Source: Gamsiella multidivaricata
Taxonomy: Eukaryota; Mortierellomycota; Mortierellomycetes; Mortierellales; Mortierellaceae
DNA length: 50,891 nucleotides
Reading direction: 5' to 3'
Assembly (NCBI RefSeq): GCF_025024155.1
Contig: NW_026251849.1
Location: forward strand, 1 to 50,891
Numbering within the stretch: the first letter of the stretch is position 1; every line of letters starts with the position of its first letter. The notes beneath the pieces are model-generated. The model was not told where the DNA came from. It worked only from the letters and a program-made list of their open reading frames with translations, and ran no database searches. The position numbers and the translations under genes were made by a program. Of this stretch, positions 19,760-30,443 are shown piece by piece.

Positions 19760-22700
19760 TTATGAACGTGTATTTCGAGATCGTTTGCGCCGCGTGGATG
19801 ACCGGTCAGGGGTACCTGTTGCCGTATCATCATATGCTCGCTTATTTGACTTTTGTTGCGTGGCATGATGCTCAGCCCAATAATCACTGATGCATCGCCG
19901 TTCAATAAAATGATCTTCAGGTTCCCATGTATTTTCATCGGAAGAATAGCCCTTCCATTTGACCAAATATTCGTTTGCGTTAGGCGTAATTTTACTAGCC
20001 CTGTGGTCAACGACTTTTCCCACTTCATAGGTATCAGTGTCTTCAAAGTCGTCCAGCACAAGCTTGAGCTGAGACGGGGCATAGTGACGTCCTAACAAGA
20101 CTCCTGTGCCATCTTTGAGAATATATGAGCCATGTGAAGTGCGTCGTACCACTGTATATGGTCCTTCATATCGTGGAGTGAGCTTGCCTCCTTTAATTGG
20201 ATCAAGAGTCATTACTTTTGCTCCATCTGGGAATTCATTATGCAACACTGTTGCATTGAATCGTTCGATCATTTTTTGCTGTTTCGCCTTAGATTTCTTT
20301 CTAATGGCGGGAAACACGATCTCGGTCATATATTTTAGACGTTCAAGCAGTTCTTCTTCGTTCATAATCCTGCCTTCTTCGTTGGTGTAGTTATTAAAAC
20401 CATTTGCTTTGCGCGCGAAGAATAACGAGAATGGAGATGAGTTGTGCAGACTAACCGTTCGCGTATTTGCAGACAATTGTACAAAGGGAACATGTCGACC
20501 CCAATGACGATGATCTCCTTTGACTTCTTTGCGAATCATATTGCACGTTGTTTTAACATGATTTTCTGCAACTCCATTTCCCTTGGATGGTATGGTGTCA
20601 CCAGACGATGGTCTATATACATCTGTGTGGTCATGATACGGGTAAGCTCGTTGACGAACTCCTTTCCGTTATCAGATTGTAACACGCGAGGGAAGCCAAT
20701 ATAAGTAAAGCGTTTGAACAAAGTCTTTGCGACAGTGTACGAGGATTTATCAGGTAAGGTATCCAACAGAACAAACCGAGTGCACACATCGACTATAATC
20801 AACAAATAGACATTTTTGTCTTCAGACTCTTCAAAAGGGCCTACAATGTCAATCGCAATGTGTTCACCAGGTAAATGTGCATGGATTGCCTTCATAGGAT
20901 GATACCCTTTACGAGCAATGTTCATCCTTTGGCATTCTCGGCATCGCTTTACGAAATTTAAGCAATCATTGGCCAGATGGGGCCAAGTTTTCCCTTGCTG
21001 ATGGATTGAATTCACCATAGCATTTGTACCAAGGTGACCCATGGCATGCGCTTTATACATGGTTTCATCCCTTTCTTTTTCGGGTACTACTGCTCTTTCT
21101 GTTTCCTCATTTTGAAGGATGTGCACGTACGCAAGAGCTCTTTTCTGCTCTTCTGTGTGGAGTGGTTGCTGTTTCCTCACCGGGAATAGACGCGACAAAG
21201 CGTCAGGAAGAATATTAATAATTCCCGGTCGGTAGTGGACGGTAAATGAATAGCTCAAAATAGTATCTTGCCATGCTGTCATCATGGAATTAAGATTCTG
21301 TTGAGAATGCAGGAACATTAAGGCACGATGGTCCGTGTACAAATCAAAATGTCTTCCCCACAAATAGTAATGGAATTTGTTCAGAGCAAACACAATTGCA
21401 AGTAATTCCTTTTTCGTGGCGCTGTATTTACGTTCTCTTTCTTGCAAAGAACGAGCCATGAAGGAGACATAATCGATGTCTTTTGGATGCTCCTTTCCGT
21501 GTGGTAATTGGTACAATACAGCACCGATACCAACATCTGAAGCATCTGTTGCAACATAGAATGGTTTGCTGAAGTCAGGGAATGCCAAGATTGGTGCATT
21601 CGTCAACATATTTTTTAGAGTATTGAATGATTGCATTTGTGCCTGATTCAGAGTGAATGGTTCGGTTCGACTACGGAGCGCATCCAAAGGTGCTGCAATG
21701 TCGCTGAACAAAGGAATATACTCTCGGAAGAAATTGAACGTGCCAAGATATGACTGAATCTGCTTCGCTGTTGTTGGCGGCTCCCATTCAGTAATGTTTG
21801 CGAATTTAGTTGGATCAACACTTTTGCCGTGCAGTCCGATAATGAAGCCCAACAGTGAGATTTGTGTGCTGTAGAAGTTGCATTTCTCGCGATTGATTAT
21901 TAATTTGGCTGCATTGAGCCGTTCAATTACAGCTTGCACATGCTCAGCATGTTCTTCTCTGTTCTTGGAGAATATAACGATGTCGTCAATGAAATTGCAG
22001 ACGAATGGAAGATCACCGAGGATCCTCGACGTTCCCCTCTGAAAAAGACTGGACAATGGCTTCAGTCCAAAAGGTGCTTTTTTGAACATGTACTGCTTGC
22101 CATTGTGCATAAATGCAGTCAAAGCCTGATCTTCTTCATGAATTGGGAGACGATGGTACGCCTGAGAGAGATCAATTGTAGTAAAGATTGTATGTCCACC
22201 AAGACGAGTAATAATATCGTTGATTAACGGTAAAGGATAATTGTCATCCGGCAGATGCTTATTTAGCGGTCTGGGGTCAAGACAGACTCGCCATAGCGTC
22301 TTTTTACCATACTCATCTTTTTTAGCAGCAAGTGTTAGCGTATTATTGTGCACGTTGCCAACTGGCGCCAGCGTGATAACATCATCACGTAGCCATTTTT
22401 GAATAGTGTCTTCGAAGATGCTCATTTGTCTTTCTGCAAACGGTCTGGGCCTTCGGAATAGTACAGTGCCCTCAGGGACAGGTAAATAAACCTTCATTTC
22501 AGGTACAGGACAGAAACTCGTTTTCGGTATTTCAGCATTTTGCTTCAGATACTCAGCAATGCGTTCGAGGAATTTTTGTTTTGCAGTTTGGAATGCCTTT
22601 GTCTTTTCTTCTGGAGGCTGCTCACTAGGGATTAATGAAGGTTTGGTATCTTCCTCAGGTTCGGAGAGTAGCATCGCATCATCGCCAGGGTTGACGAAAC

Positions 22701-24894
22701 CTGAAATGCTAAAGCCGAATTGATGAAAAAGATCCATTCCTATGATGAATGGGTATGATTGATTGATGACCTCCATAGGTGCTGACACAATTCGGGTGCC
22801 GTATTGCAATTCTATGTTTTCAGTCTGACCAATTCGAGGGATGGTTTGGCTTTCATCGGCAAGCGCGATGACACCCTCAACAGGATTAACTTTTATTCCG
22901 TGTTTAAGAGCAATGTCATGCCGAATACAAGTGTCTGTTGCACCTGTGTCAAGCAAGGCCTCGTATTTTTCATCCTCAAAAGTGACAGTGACAATGATTC
23001 TTCTGTCCGCGTGGTCTCTGTTAACATTCAATTTAGTGAATTCGAATGTATTACCGTCGATTTTGTTCAACGATGAAATTCGAATTTGACGGTTTAGACA
23101 TTCATAGTCCTCGTTGCTGTTTTTATCAGTCTGTCGTTCTTTTTCATACATCTCTTCGAGATCAATTAATTCAGGGATGTCATTGACATATGGATTGTAA
23201 GCGCGATAAGGTGATATTGCAGAGCGTGGCAGTACATCAGGATTGGCTACAGACTGCGCTAAAGCAGGATTCATTGCGATGCGCGGTTGTTTGTCAAAAA
23301 TAATTTCGTGCCACGCGGAAGCATTAGTCTGATCGCGTGCCATATGATTGTTCGCCAACGTGGACAACCTTATTTTCTGCATGGGCTCCTCTTTCGTAGC
23401 CTCACATTTTGTGCCATCTTTTTTACGGCTATTCCTTTTTCTTTGTTTATTGCCTGAATTGGCATTGTGTCCATTATCCATAACGGTTGAGATATGTTGC
23501 GCGTCAATTTTATTGTGTATTTTGCTTGCTCCTAATTCACTGCCTCCTTCACTTGCGCCCTCGGTTAGGCTTGTAGGGACCTGAGTCATTGAAGGTAGCA
23601 GAGGGCAAGGCTCATTGGATTGATTGCTTATTTGGACAACCGAGATTGTTTGGACAGTATGATTATTATCATTCGTTGTGCTCTTACCGGACAATCGAGG
23701 CATGTGCCTGTCTCCGCGGCATTCGGCATCGCTGTGGCCGCGTCGACCACATTTGGAACACTGCTTGTGGCCTGCAGTCTCATGGGTGGGGTTCATACCA
23801 CAGAGCTTGCAGTCAAGCAGCTGACCTGCTCGATTGTTGGGGCCACGGAATGCCTCTTTCGGTTCGGGCTTCTTGTTCGTTGGGGAGAATCGATTCGATC
23901 CCCTGCTGCGCTTGTTGCGCGAAGCACCTGTCGAGATACCAGCAGAAGTACCGTTAGCGTCTCTATTGATATGCGCTTGCGGGCCGACCAAACCGCTAAG
24001 AACGCTTGTGAAGTCGTTGATAGAAGTAAAGTCAACTGCGGCCCCCTTCCTGACATGAAGGCGAGCGACCATGTTGTTGAGAGTATCAGGAGACACGGTG
24101 GCACTCAATAATGTGAGAACCATTTCGTTGTCATCCTTGACACCATAGATGCGAATGTCTCGAGAAATACGCATGGCAAACTGGCGGTAAGTCTCTCTGC
24201 TCTCTCGCCCAGTCGGCAACAGTTGTTTTATCTGTTCGATGCGCTCTTGCTCGGTCAACGCAATCTTTAGAAAGATTGCTTCGCACTCATCCCAGGTCAG
24301 CTTCGTCTTCGGTCTTTTTGCAAACTCTTCTTTGAGGGCTTGACTGTGGAAGGAGCTCACAGTGAGATACGACAAGTAGCGGCTACATTGATCCTCAAAC
24401 ATGTCATCTCCCACATAGGCGCAAACAATGTGCTTCACCTGGTCCAAGAACGCCCTAGGATCGCTGTCGTTTTTAAAACGCGGCATATCCTTCGTCACTT
24501 TCAACGATTCTTCGAATTTTTTATTCTCTGAAAGGGGCGGAAGGTCATTACATTGTCTTTTGGTCTTGGGACCCATCGCATCGTTCAGCGAAGCCCTGTC
24601 TTCCATGGACTCAATGAATAAGCGAATTCGCTTTTCAAGCTCCGTTAGCTCGTGGATAACCCCTTCAAGGGCTTGCTCTTTCTCTGCCACACCGCTGTCA
24701 TCAGGTGCGAGGGCAAGAGCACGGCTAAGGTCAGCTTTCTTTTCTCTCAGCGACCGGCGGCGCTCGTTCATCTGAGCCAGGATTTCTTGGTCCGTCGGTG
24801 TCGCCTCAGGAGCATTGCCCGATGGCTGACTCTCATTATCGACATCCATCTGCTGGTCATCGAGGGAGAGGTTGTTGATACCGTCGGTGTTCAT
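19760..24894 (-). pseudogene. Gyp-B: Ty3/Gypsy chromovirus gag-pol, one frameshift
   Basis: One long frame from ATG at 24894 carries gag and pol without a stop: Asp/Gln-rich N-terminus, helical capsid region, Cys/His knuckle region (CKLCGMNPTHETAGH, then CSKCGRRGHSDAEC, about 23730-23825), protease LLDTGATDTCI, RT with DLSQAYHRLPIHEEDQ and catalytic FIDDIV, RNase H (YVATDASDVGIGAVLY), and integrase HHCC (HAMGHLG...CRECQ). Near 20578-20584, in the integrase core just after VTPYHP, a small indel shifts the frame, which then ends at 20536. The remainder (upstream of 20539 to 19760) carries the integrase C-terminus and a chromodomain (YLVKWKGYSSDENTWEPEDHF). Direct gag-pol fusion differs from Gyp-C and Gyp-D. 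The N-terminus could extend into the CA repeat upstream; I chose the ATG after it. Confidence 0.9.
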
Positions 24895-24910
24895 GTTGTT
24901 GTTTTGGAAT

Positions 24911-24970
<60 letters not shown>

Positions 24971-24985
24971 TGTGTGTGTGTGGAT
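24911..24985. repeat. (GT)n/(CA)n microsatellite
   Basis: About 70 bp of GT dinucleotides with a few TATG interruptions, in the Gyp-B leader just upstream of its gag ATG. It is open in several frames, so His-Thr or Cys-Val reading frames across it are artefacts. Confidence 0.95.
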
Positions 24986-25003
24986 AGTATCTTCACTGAA
25001 AAA

Positions 25004-25120
25004 AATGAAATATATGGTGGTTTTTGAAGTCAGTGAGAAAGAGATGTGCTCCAAACACACATCTACACGATATTTATTAATCAACTCTAGATTAAGTTTC
25101 AGAGGTGATAGATTTATATA
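25004..25120 (-). repeat. Gyp-B leader, inverted copy of Gyp-A leader
   Basis: Reverse complement of 14758-14875, with a 1-nt difference by eye. Tc-2 is inserted at the TA of its TATATAAA box (25119-25120), four bases from the equivalent Tc-1a site. Confidence 0.75.
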
Positions 25121-25449
25121 CAGTATGGTGCAAAACTGATTCAATGATGCGATGATTTTTGCGTTGGCACTCGCCTACAAGGAACCAATGCCTCAGCCAT
25201 CGTCATATTCACCACAAATGTAGCCCATCCAATGACGAACAGGGCTGCTTGCTTTGGAGCCAGAAGTATGCACACCCATTGCTGCATGACGATTGTGCCA
25301 TCCGTCATCATTGAATCAGTTTTGCACCTTAACCTCATTTTTATGTAATTTTAAATACCATCGTCATTTTCATCAGATTCATTATAAATGAACCCATTTT
25401 GTGTTTTGTTTTCCTGTTTGCCTTATTCTACTCTATCTATCTGCAAAAA

Positions 25450-26652
25450 ATGAAGCCCGTACCTCCATCCACTGTTAAGGAAGCAATAAGCCTCATGTCT
25501 GAGGGTATTTCCACTCGTGAGACAGCCCAACGTCTTACCATCTCTCAGGCAACGGCTAGCAGAATACGTTCAGGTTACAAAGAAAACATGCCGAGCAACA
25601 AGGGAGGCCGTCCGAAAAAGATTGGTCAAGAAACCGTGGAGCACCTCAAGCTGAACATGAAGCGCGGACTTCTTAGGACTGCCGTGGAGGCCAAGAGCGA
25701 GGCCAACAGGATGTTGGCACGACCTGTATCGGTGTGGACAGTTCGACGGCGACTTCGGGAAGCTGGACTAGTGGCCAAAAAGATTGTCAAGCGACCAGCA
25801 CTCAAAACAAAGCACATTAGAGGTCGGATGCAGTTTGTCAAGAAATACAAAGAGTGGACGGAAGAGGACTGGGCCACAGTTGTATGGTCAGACGAGTGCA
25901 AAATCAATAGGATCTGTTCTGATGGCATTAGGTGGGTCTGGGACGACGCTCCGGGGCGACTGACAAGCCGTACAGTCCAGGGAACAGTCAAGTTTGGCGG
26001 CGGAAGCGTCATGGTATGGTCTTTGCGAAGTATATATGAACCAGGAGTCAATGAGAGCAAGAGAGGGATCTTTAATATTAATCCACCGAGAACATTATAT
26101 GTTACTCGGTGGCTTAAGTAAATTGATAGGACTCGCTGGATCTAATTAAATACACGCGGTGGCAGCATGTAATATGGCTATATGCCACAGTCTTGTATGT
26201 CATGGTACGGACCTGGCTATATCGCAAAGATCGATGAGACCCTGGACTCCCAGTTGTATATCCAGATTCTGAAGGAGGATCTACAGATGTCTGTCGAGGA
26301 GTGGGGCATGGCCAAGGACGAATTCATCTTCCAGCACGACAACGATCCGAAGCATACGGCCAAGGTCACCAAGGCATTTCTGGAGTCCGTCCATATGACT
26401 GAGGCTGATGAGCGCCTTCTATATTGGCCAGCACAGTCTCCTGATCTGAACCCGATCGAGCATATGTGGGCCTATCTCAAAGTACAGCTGGGAAAGTATC
26501 CAAATCCGCCAAAAAGCTGCAAGGAGCTATGGGAGAGAATATCAACGGAATGGTACAAGATACCAGTTGATTTCTGCCGGGAACTCATCAGGAGCATGCC
26601 GAGGAGGCTCAGCGCGGTCCATAGAGCGAAGGGCAAGCAAACTAAGTACTAA
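25450..26652 (+). pseudogene. Tc-2 transposase (DD39E) split by LTR-Z
   Basis: The N-terminal part (from MKPVPPSTVKEAI) has a helix-turn-helix with TISQATASRIRSG and a GRPKK linker, then a second domain, then the first catalytic Asp (VVWSDECKINR). The frame is interrupted at 26024 by LTR-Z and resumes at about 26190 with CMSWYGPGYIAKI. The second Asp is in FQHDNDPKHTA and the Glu in SPDLNPIEHMW; I count 39 residues between them, against 34 in Tc-1 copies. Stop at 26650-26652. Apart from the insertion the frame is clean, so inactivation looks recent. Start chosen at 25450; an in-frame hydrophobic extension upstream (from 25399) is not typical of the family. Confidence 0.88.
26024..26189 (-). 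mobile_element. LTR-Z, 166-bp solo LTR in Tc-2
   Basis: Plus-strand ends are TGCGAAGTATATATG and ATGCCACA. A 5-bp duplication GTCTT flanks it (26019-26023 and 26190-26194). Minus orientation gives TGTGGC...TTCGCA with ATTAAAGATCCCTCTCTTG. A second, same-size copy is at 42684-42849. Confidence 0.85.
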
Positions 26653-26914
26653 AGAGGTACCATTTTGAATAAAAAAAAAATCTGTTCTTCGTATTCAAGG
26701 AGTAGGTGCAAAACTGATTCAATGATGACGGATGGCACAATCGTCATGCAGCAATGGGTGTGCATACTTCTGGCTCCAAAGCAAGCAGCCCTGTTCGTCA
26801 TTGGATGGGCTACATTTGTGGTGAATATGACGATGGCTGAGGCATTGGTTCCTTGTAGGCGAGTGCCAACGCAAAAATCATCGCATCATTGAATCAGTTT
26901 TGCACCATACTGTA

Positions 26915-27070
26915 GTAATATAGCACACTGGACTCAGCTGAATATGCAGCACAATCTATACTTACAACAAGCACACCAACAATTTCAAGATGCCCTCGAT
27001 TTGTTTGAAGCAAGTTTTCCTCGGAAACAAGGCCACGATCTCAGCAATAAACGGCTACGACAACGCTACT
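26915..27070 (+). pseudogene. C-terminal gene fragment, unrecognised
   Basis: Immediately right of Tc-2 the plus strand is open for about 50 codons, with a Gln-rich helical sequence (QHNLYLQQAHQQFQDAL) and a basic end (NKRLRQRY), stopping at TAG 27068-27070. An AATAAA-type signal lies downstream at about 27143. It looks like the last exon of a real gene whose 5' part is not present to the left. Function unknown. Confidence 0.4.
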
Positions 27071-27364
27071 AGAACTGATAGAGTTTCCATACACATACAA
27101 GGGCCTTTAGATTTTCTCACGGTGGATAGTAAAAATCTGAAATAAAGTTTTACGCACAAAACCAATGCAAATCGTGGGGGGAGAGCAGGGGGCGAAAAGA
27201 GAACTTGGACACTGAATCACTCTTGAACTCTTTCAACATCACAAAACGGCCAATTGCTATGGTTATACTTATAGGAGAGAGGCATCAATGCCCTCAATCG
27301 ATAGGTATGCCATTCATCTACAAAATAAAAAAATCGTGAAGAAAATCCGATGAGTATCCATGAT
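27071..27364. other. Non-coding flank
   Basis: Contains a GAAATAAAG signal near 27141 that could end the preceding transcript. No other feature seen. Confidence 0.3.
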
Positions 27365-27555
27365 TGCAAATAGTCAGGAGTCGGAGGGGTTCTAGGGTGG
27401 AATCAGAGGTTTATTCGATGATTGATTGCTGTCTAATCCTACGTTTGAAGGGCTCTTATATACTAAACACAGTTGTGTTGGAATGCTCTAGAAACTAGGC
27501 GCAGCATGGTTATGACCATGACATCATTCTCGAATAAACAGTTGTACCTGTTGCA
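27365..27555 (-). mobile_element. Diverged LTR related to Gyp-D LTR
   Basis: On the minus strand it starts TGCAACAGGTACAAC and ends TATTTGCA (191 bp). It keeps the order of Gyp-D LTR landmarks: ATGATGTCAT, TCTAGA, a TATATAAG box, GACAGCA, GAATAAA and CACCCTAGA. No matching 5-bp flanks were found (ATGAT, TCCTT). Confidence 0.7.
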
Positions 27556-27615
27556 TCCTTGACGCCTACTAATCCCGCGACGTACTTTTCAACGCTGGCA
27601 TCCTTTCCGCGAAGG

Positions 27616-27927
27616 TGCAACAGGATTACCACTCGGTTACCAAGCTGCACGGTTACGACACACAGAGCCAGGATGGGAGCCCGGCATCATGACAACTCCA
27701 CTACGACACTGTACAATAGGCCCCAGACATGTATATATAGACCCTACTTACGATCATTAAACAGCATTCATTTCTACGCATTCCTACTTGACCACTGCCC
27801 TTGACCCCTTGACTCTGCTGCTGTTGCATGGTAGCAAAGGTTCCTTCGACCACCAACCACCCATTGTCCAATTGTCCCAAGCACCCTTTGATTTTTATTT
27901 TTCCACCAATTGCCCCTGTACCCTAGG
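27616..27927 (+). mobile_element. Gyp-C family LTR plus PBS and leader, truncated
   Basis: The LTR is 27616-27828 (213 bp). It is followed directly by the primer-binding site TGGTAGCAAAGG at 27829-27840, which would pair with the 3' end of an initiator-Met-type tRNA (CTTTGCTACCA). The leader matches that of Gyp-C until about 27927 and then diverges, so the body of this second copy is gone. Confidence 0.8.
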
Positions 27928-28338
27928 CTCGATTCCAGCCCTCTCTTATTGTAATTTCCTTATTTGTCAATTCAATGCAGAGGGGATCGATATGTTTGGT
28001 TGATTTTAGAGAGGTTCGACTGGTTTTCAGCCACAAGATTTTTTTCCAAGTCAAATCCAATAAAACCCTTGGTCTAGAGCGCCCTGGATTGGAAAAAAGT
28101 GAAAAAGTTGGAAACGACCAAAAATCGGCCAAAATATGCTCTCATTGCACACATTTACCATCTTACCGCTTGATGTGTGTAGACGTTCCAAAGGCGACGG
28201 GGTGTGTTGACCCATGGACCCGTGAACCTTGCCTACACACATAATACACGCAGAAAAAAAAAAAGAGGGAAAAAAAAAATAATCCATGTTTACTTGCTCT
28301 CGAGCTTCTTAACGCAAGGGAAAATTTATTACACCATT
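27928..28338. other. Region downstream of Crypton-like gene
   Basis: No ORF supported. T-rich and A-rich runs occur around 28250-28280. It may contain the 3' untranslated region or end of the Crypton-like element; these elements lack terminal repeats, so no boundary can be read. Confidence 0.3.
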
Positions 28339-30070
28339 TCAGTGCCTCTTTCTTCTCAGCTGCTCCTCTTCCTCCTCCTCCTCCTCCTCCTCCTCCTCCT
28401 CCTCCTCTTCTTCTTCTTCTTCTTCTTCTTCTTGGACGTCTTGGGCGTCGTGTTCCCTATTTTCATTGTTTCCATTCTCTCTTCCTTTCACCCTCTTGCG
28501 ACAATACTCGACCATCTTATTGATGCTCAGCTTCTTTCCACCATACGTCTCAGACATTGAGCGCGTTAACTGGGCGAATGCCTCAGTAAGTGCTTGTTTG
28601 TTGGTCAGCCCTTTTTGGATTCCTTGTTGTTGAATATGTTCGACCTCCATGACGATGAATTTCCAATTGCTCAATTGCTTTCTCGTTTTCGGCAGGATAT
28701 CCTCGGCTTTGCCCTGCCTTTTCTGACTGGCGCGATATGTCCGGTACCTTGTGTACTCCTCGTAGACGTCCCCTGCAGATTCAAGATAGTAACTGATTTC
28801 AAAGAACTCTTCAGCCTTATCTGGGTCTGGAGCGCCTTGCTTTGGGCGTGGGGCGATTTCGGCATACCCCCTTGTTGGCAACACGGCAGGTGTCCTTGTT
28901 GAGAATGATGGTGGAGCAGGCCCTGCTGTCATCGACTTTGCAGTAGCTCTTGCAGGCATAGTGTGCAGTGCTGATGCTGATGAACAATTATTGCAAGAGT
29001 TGGGAGACTCCGATACTGGCGGCGGGTAGTATGCGGGATGTGTGTATGAGGGGTAAGTAAGGCCTGGCGACCACAATGCTCCTGTTGTCCACTGTGCTGC
29101 TGGTATGGGTAGCGACATCGGTCTGGCGGTAAGCAGTGCCGTCAAGTGAGTCAGCTGTGCACGGTCTCGCTGCATCTCTTGCCGCATTTCTCGCCGCTCT
29201 TCCATCAAGGCTGTAATAACCCTTTCTAGCCGGGATTTTTCCTCTTTGCTTTCTTCTCGTTGATTTGCGAACAGTTGTAGGACCTTTGGGGAAATGCCGT
29301 CAGGCATTGATCGCTCTTTGATCTGCAGTCTCTCCTTGATAAGACCCTTGAATTCTTGAAATTCTTGTGTCTGGAAAATTTTGTTCTTTAACAAAGGCGA
29401 TTGCAGATACGAATACTCACACAAGTACTCGGCTGCATCCTGCAAGATAATTCGTCGCGTACGAAGAAGCATCCGTAGGTAGCACTTCTTGGCCCTCATA
29501 GAATCGGAAAAATGAACAGGTGCTTTCTCGTATGTGCTAGACATAGGAATCCGAGGCTTGATGTCGCGAAGCTGACTTTTCTCATTGGGATTGTACTCCA
29601 TCATCTCCATATCGCACTCCTTTCGCCATGCTTGGTCCATCCCTTTGTCGTTATCGAATGAGCTTTCGATAAAAGGGAAGACTTTTCTCTGAAGATCCAA
29701 GGGCGGCGATACCTCGTTCCTCTTCAAATGAAACGGCCTCTCCTTGAAGCCTGCTATGGCAAACGCAAAATTCCACGGATACTCGTTGAGGTAGTAATTC
29801 TCCAGCTTTCCATTGCCATGTACCCATCGTCCAGCTCTCCTGATATCTTCCAAAGGGATTTGCAACCTTTGACCCTCCATCGAGCCACTATGTCGACCAG
29901 AATGTGTAATGTAGGCACATGAGAGTTCTTGTCGCTCGAATGTCCTCAATGTAGACTCCCTAGTAGTGGCATAAGTGATTGGAGTTGTAGGGTCAAGGTT
30001 GGTTCCTCGTAAAACTTTGAACTGGAGCCAGTTGCGGTCATTTAGATTTGGTGGAGGCTCTCCCTTGTTC
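28339..30070 (-). pseudogene. Crypton-like tyrosine recombinase, C-terminal part
   Basis: An open minus-strand frame of about 575 codons (from a stop near 30072 to 28339). Near its start is the second half of a tyrosine-recombinase site: THSGRH (the HxxR motif), then RRAGRW and the likely nucleophile in ENYYLNEY. A long linker with a charged coiled region (EERREMRQEMQRDRAQL) and a Pro/Ser-rich stretch follows. The C-terminal region RKQLSNWKF...GGKKLSINKMVEYC resembles the GCR1_C DNA-binding domain that Cryptons carry after the recombinase. A run of about 24 Glu codons (28366-28432) precedes the stop. The N-terminal half with the first catalytic Arg is missing; the upstream stop and the Gyp-C LTR at 30209 suggest 5' truncation, unless an intron lies at the TAG near 30072. 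Domain calls are by eye. Confidence 0.65.
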
Positions 30071-30208
30071 TATGTATCCAAGTGGATGATGTTATGTTGA
30101 GTATCCATATTTGGCCCAAACAACAACAACAACAACAACAAAAAAAAAGCGCACCTGGAACCGATCGAACATGTAGAATGCAAACGCCCCTACACTGCAG
30201 CGGCGCAC
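30071..30208. other. Short flank with (CAA)n run
   Basis: Contains CAA repeats at about 30121-30142 and a poly-A. No gene seen. It separates the truncated Crypton-like ORF from the Gyp-C 3' LTR. Confidence 0.4.
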
Positions 30209-30421
30209 TGCAACAGCAGCAGAGTCAAGGGGTCAAGGGCAGTGGTCAAGTAGGAATGCGTAGAAATGAATGCTGTTTAATGATCGTAAGTAGGGTCTAT
30301 ATATACATGTCTGGGGCCTATTGTACAGTGTCGTAGTGGAGTTGTCATGATGCCGGGCTCCCATCCTGGCTCTGTGTGTCGTAACCGTGCAGCTTGGTAA
30401 CCGAGTGGTAATTCTGTTGCA
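30209..30421 (-). repeat. Gyp-C 3' LTR
   Basis: 213 bp from TGCAACAG to CTGTTGCA. It reads as an LTR on the minus strand, with TATATATAGACCC as promoter box and CATTAAACAGC downstream. Confidence 0.9.
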
Positions 30422-30443
30422 CCTTCCCATTTTAAAAAAAAAA

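Larger units (their letters stand above)
25121..26912 (+). mobile_element. Tc-2: Tc1/mariner element with long composite TIRs
   Basis: TA duplications flank it at 25119-25120 and 26913-26914. The terminal inverted repeats are about 209 bp (25121-25329 and 26704-26912) and nearly identical. Each repeat is itself bounded by inverted copies of GGTGCAAAACTGATTCAATG. Without the 166-bp LTR insertion and its duplication the element would be about 1.62 kb. Confidence 0.9.

Noticed and set aside
24857..25144. His-Thr and Cys-Val repeat proteins across the GT/CA run
   Set aside because: A dinucleotide microsatellite is open in most frames on both strands; the sensible gag start lies downstream of it.
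25141..25338. A 65-residue protein encoded in the Tc-2 ends
   Set aside because: The same ORF appears in both terminal inverted repeats, so it is a by-product of the repeat and not a gene.
28339..30070. DUF3435-type Starship captain
   Set aside because: The HxxR...Y core alone would allow it, but the C-terminal domain resembles the Crypton GCR1_C type and no captain-specific context or cargo is seen.
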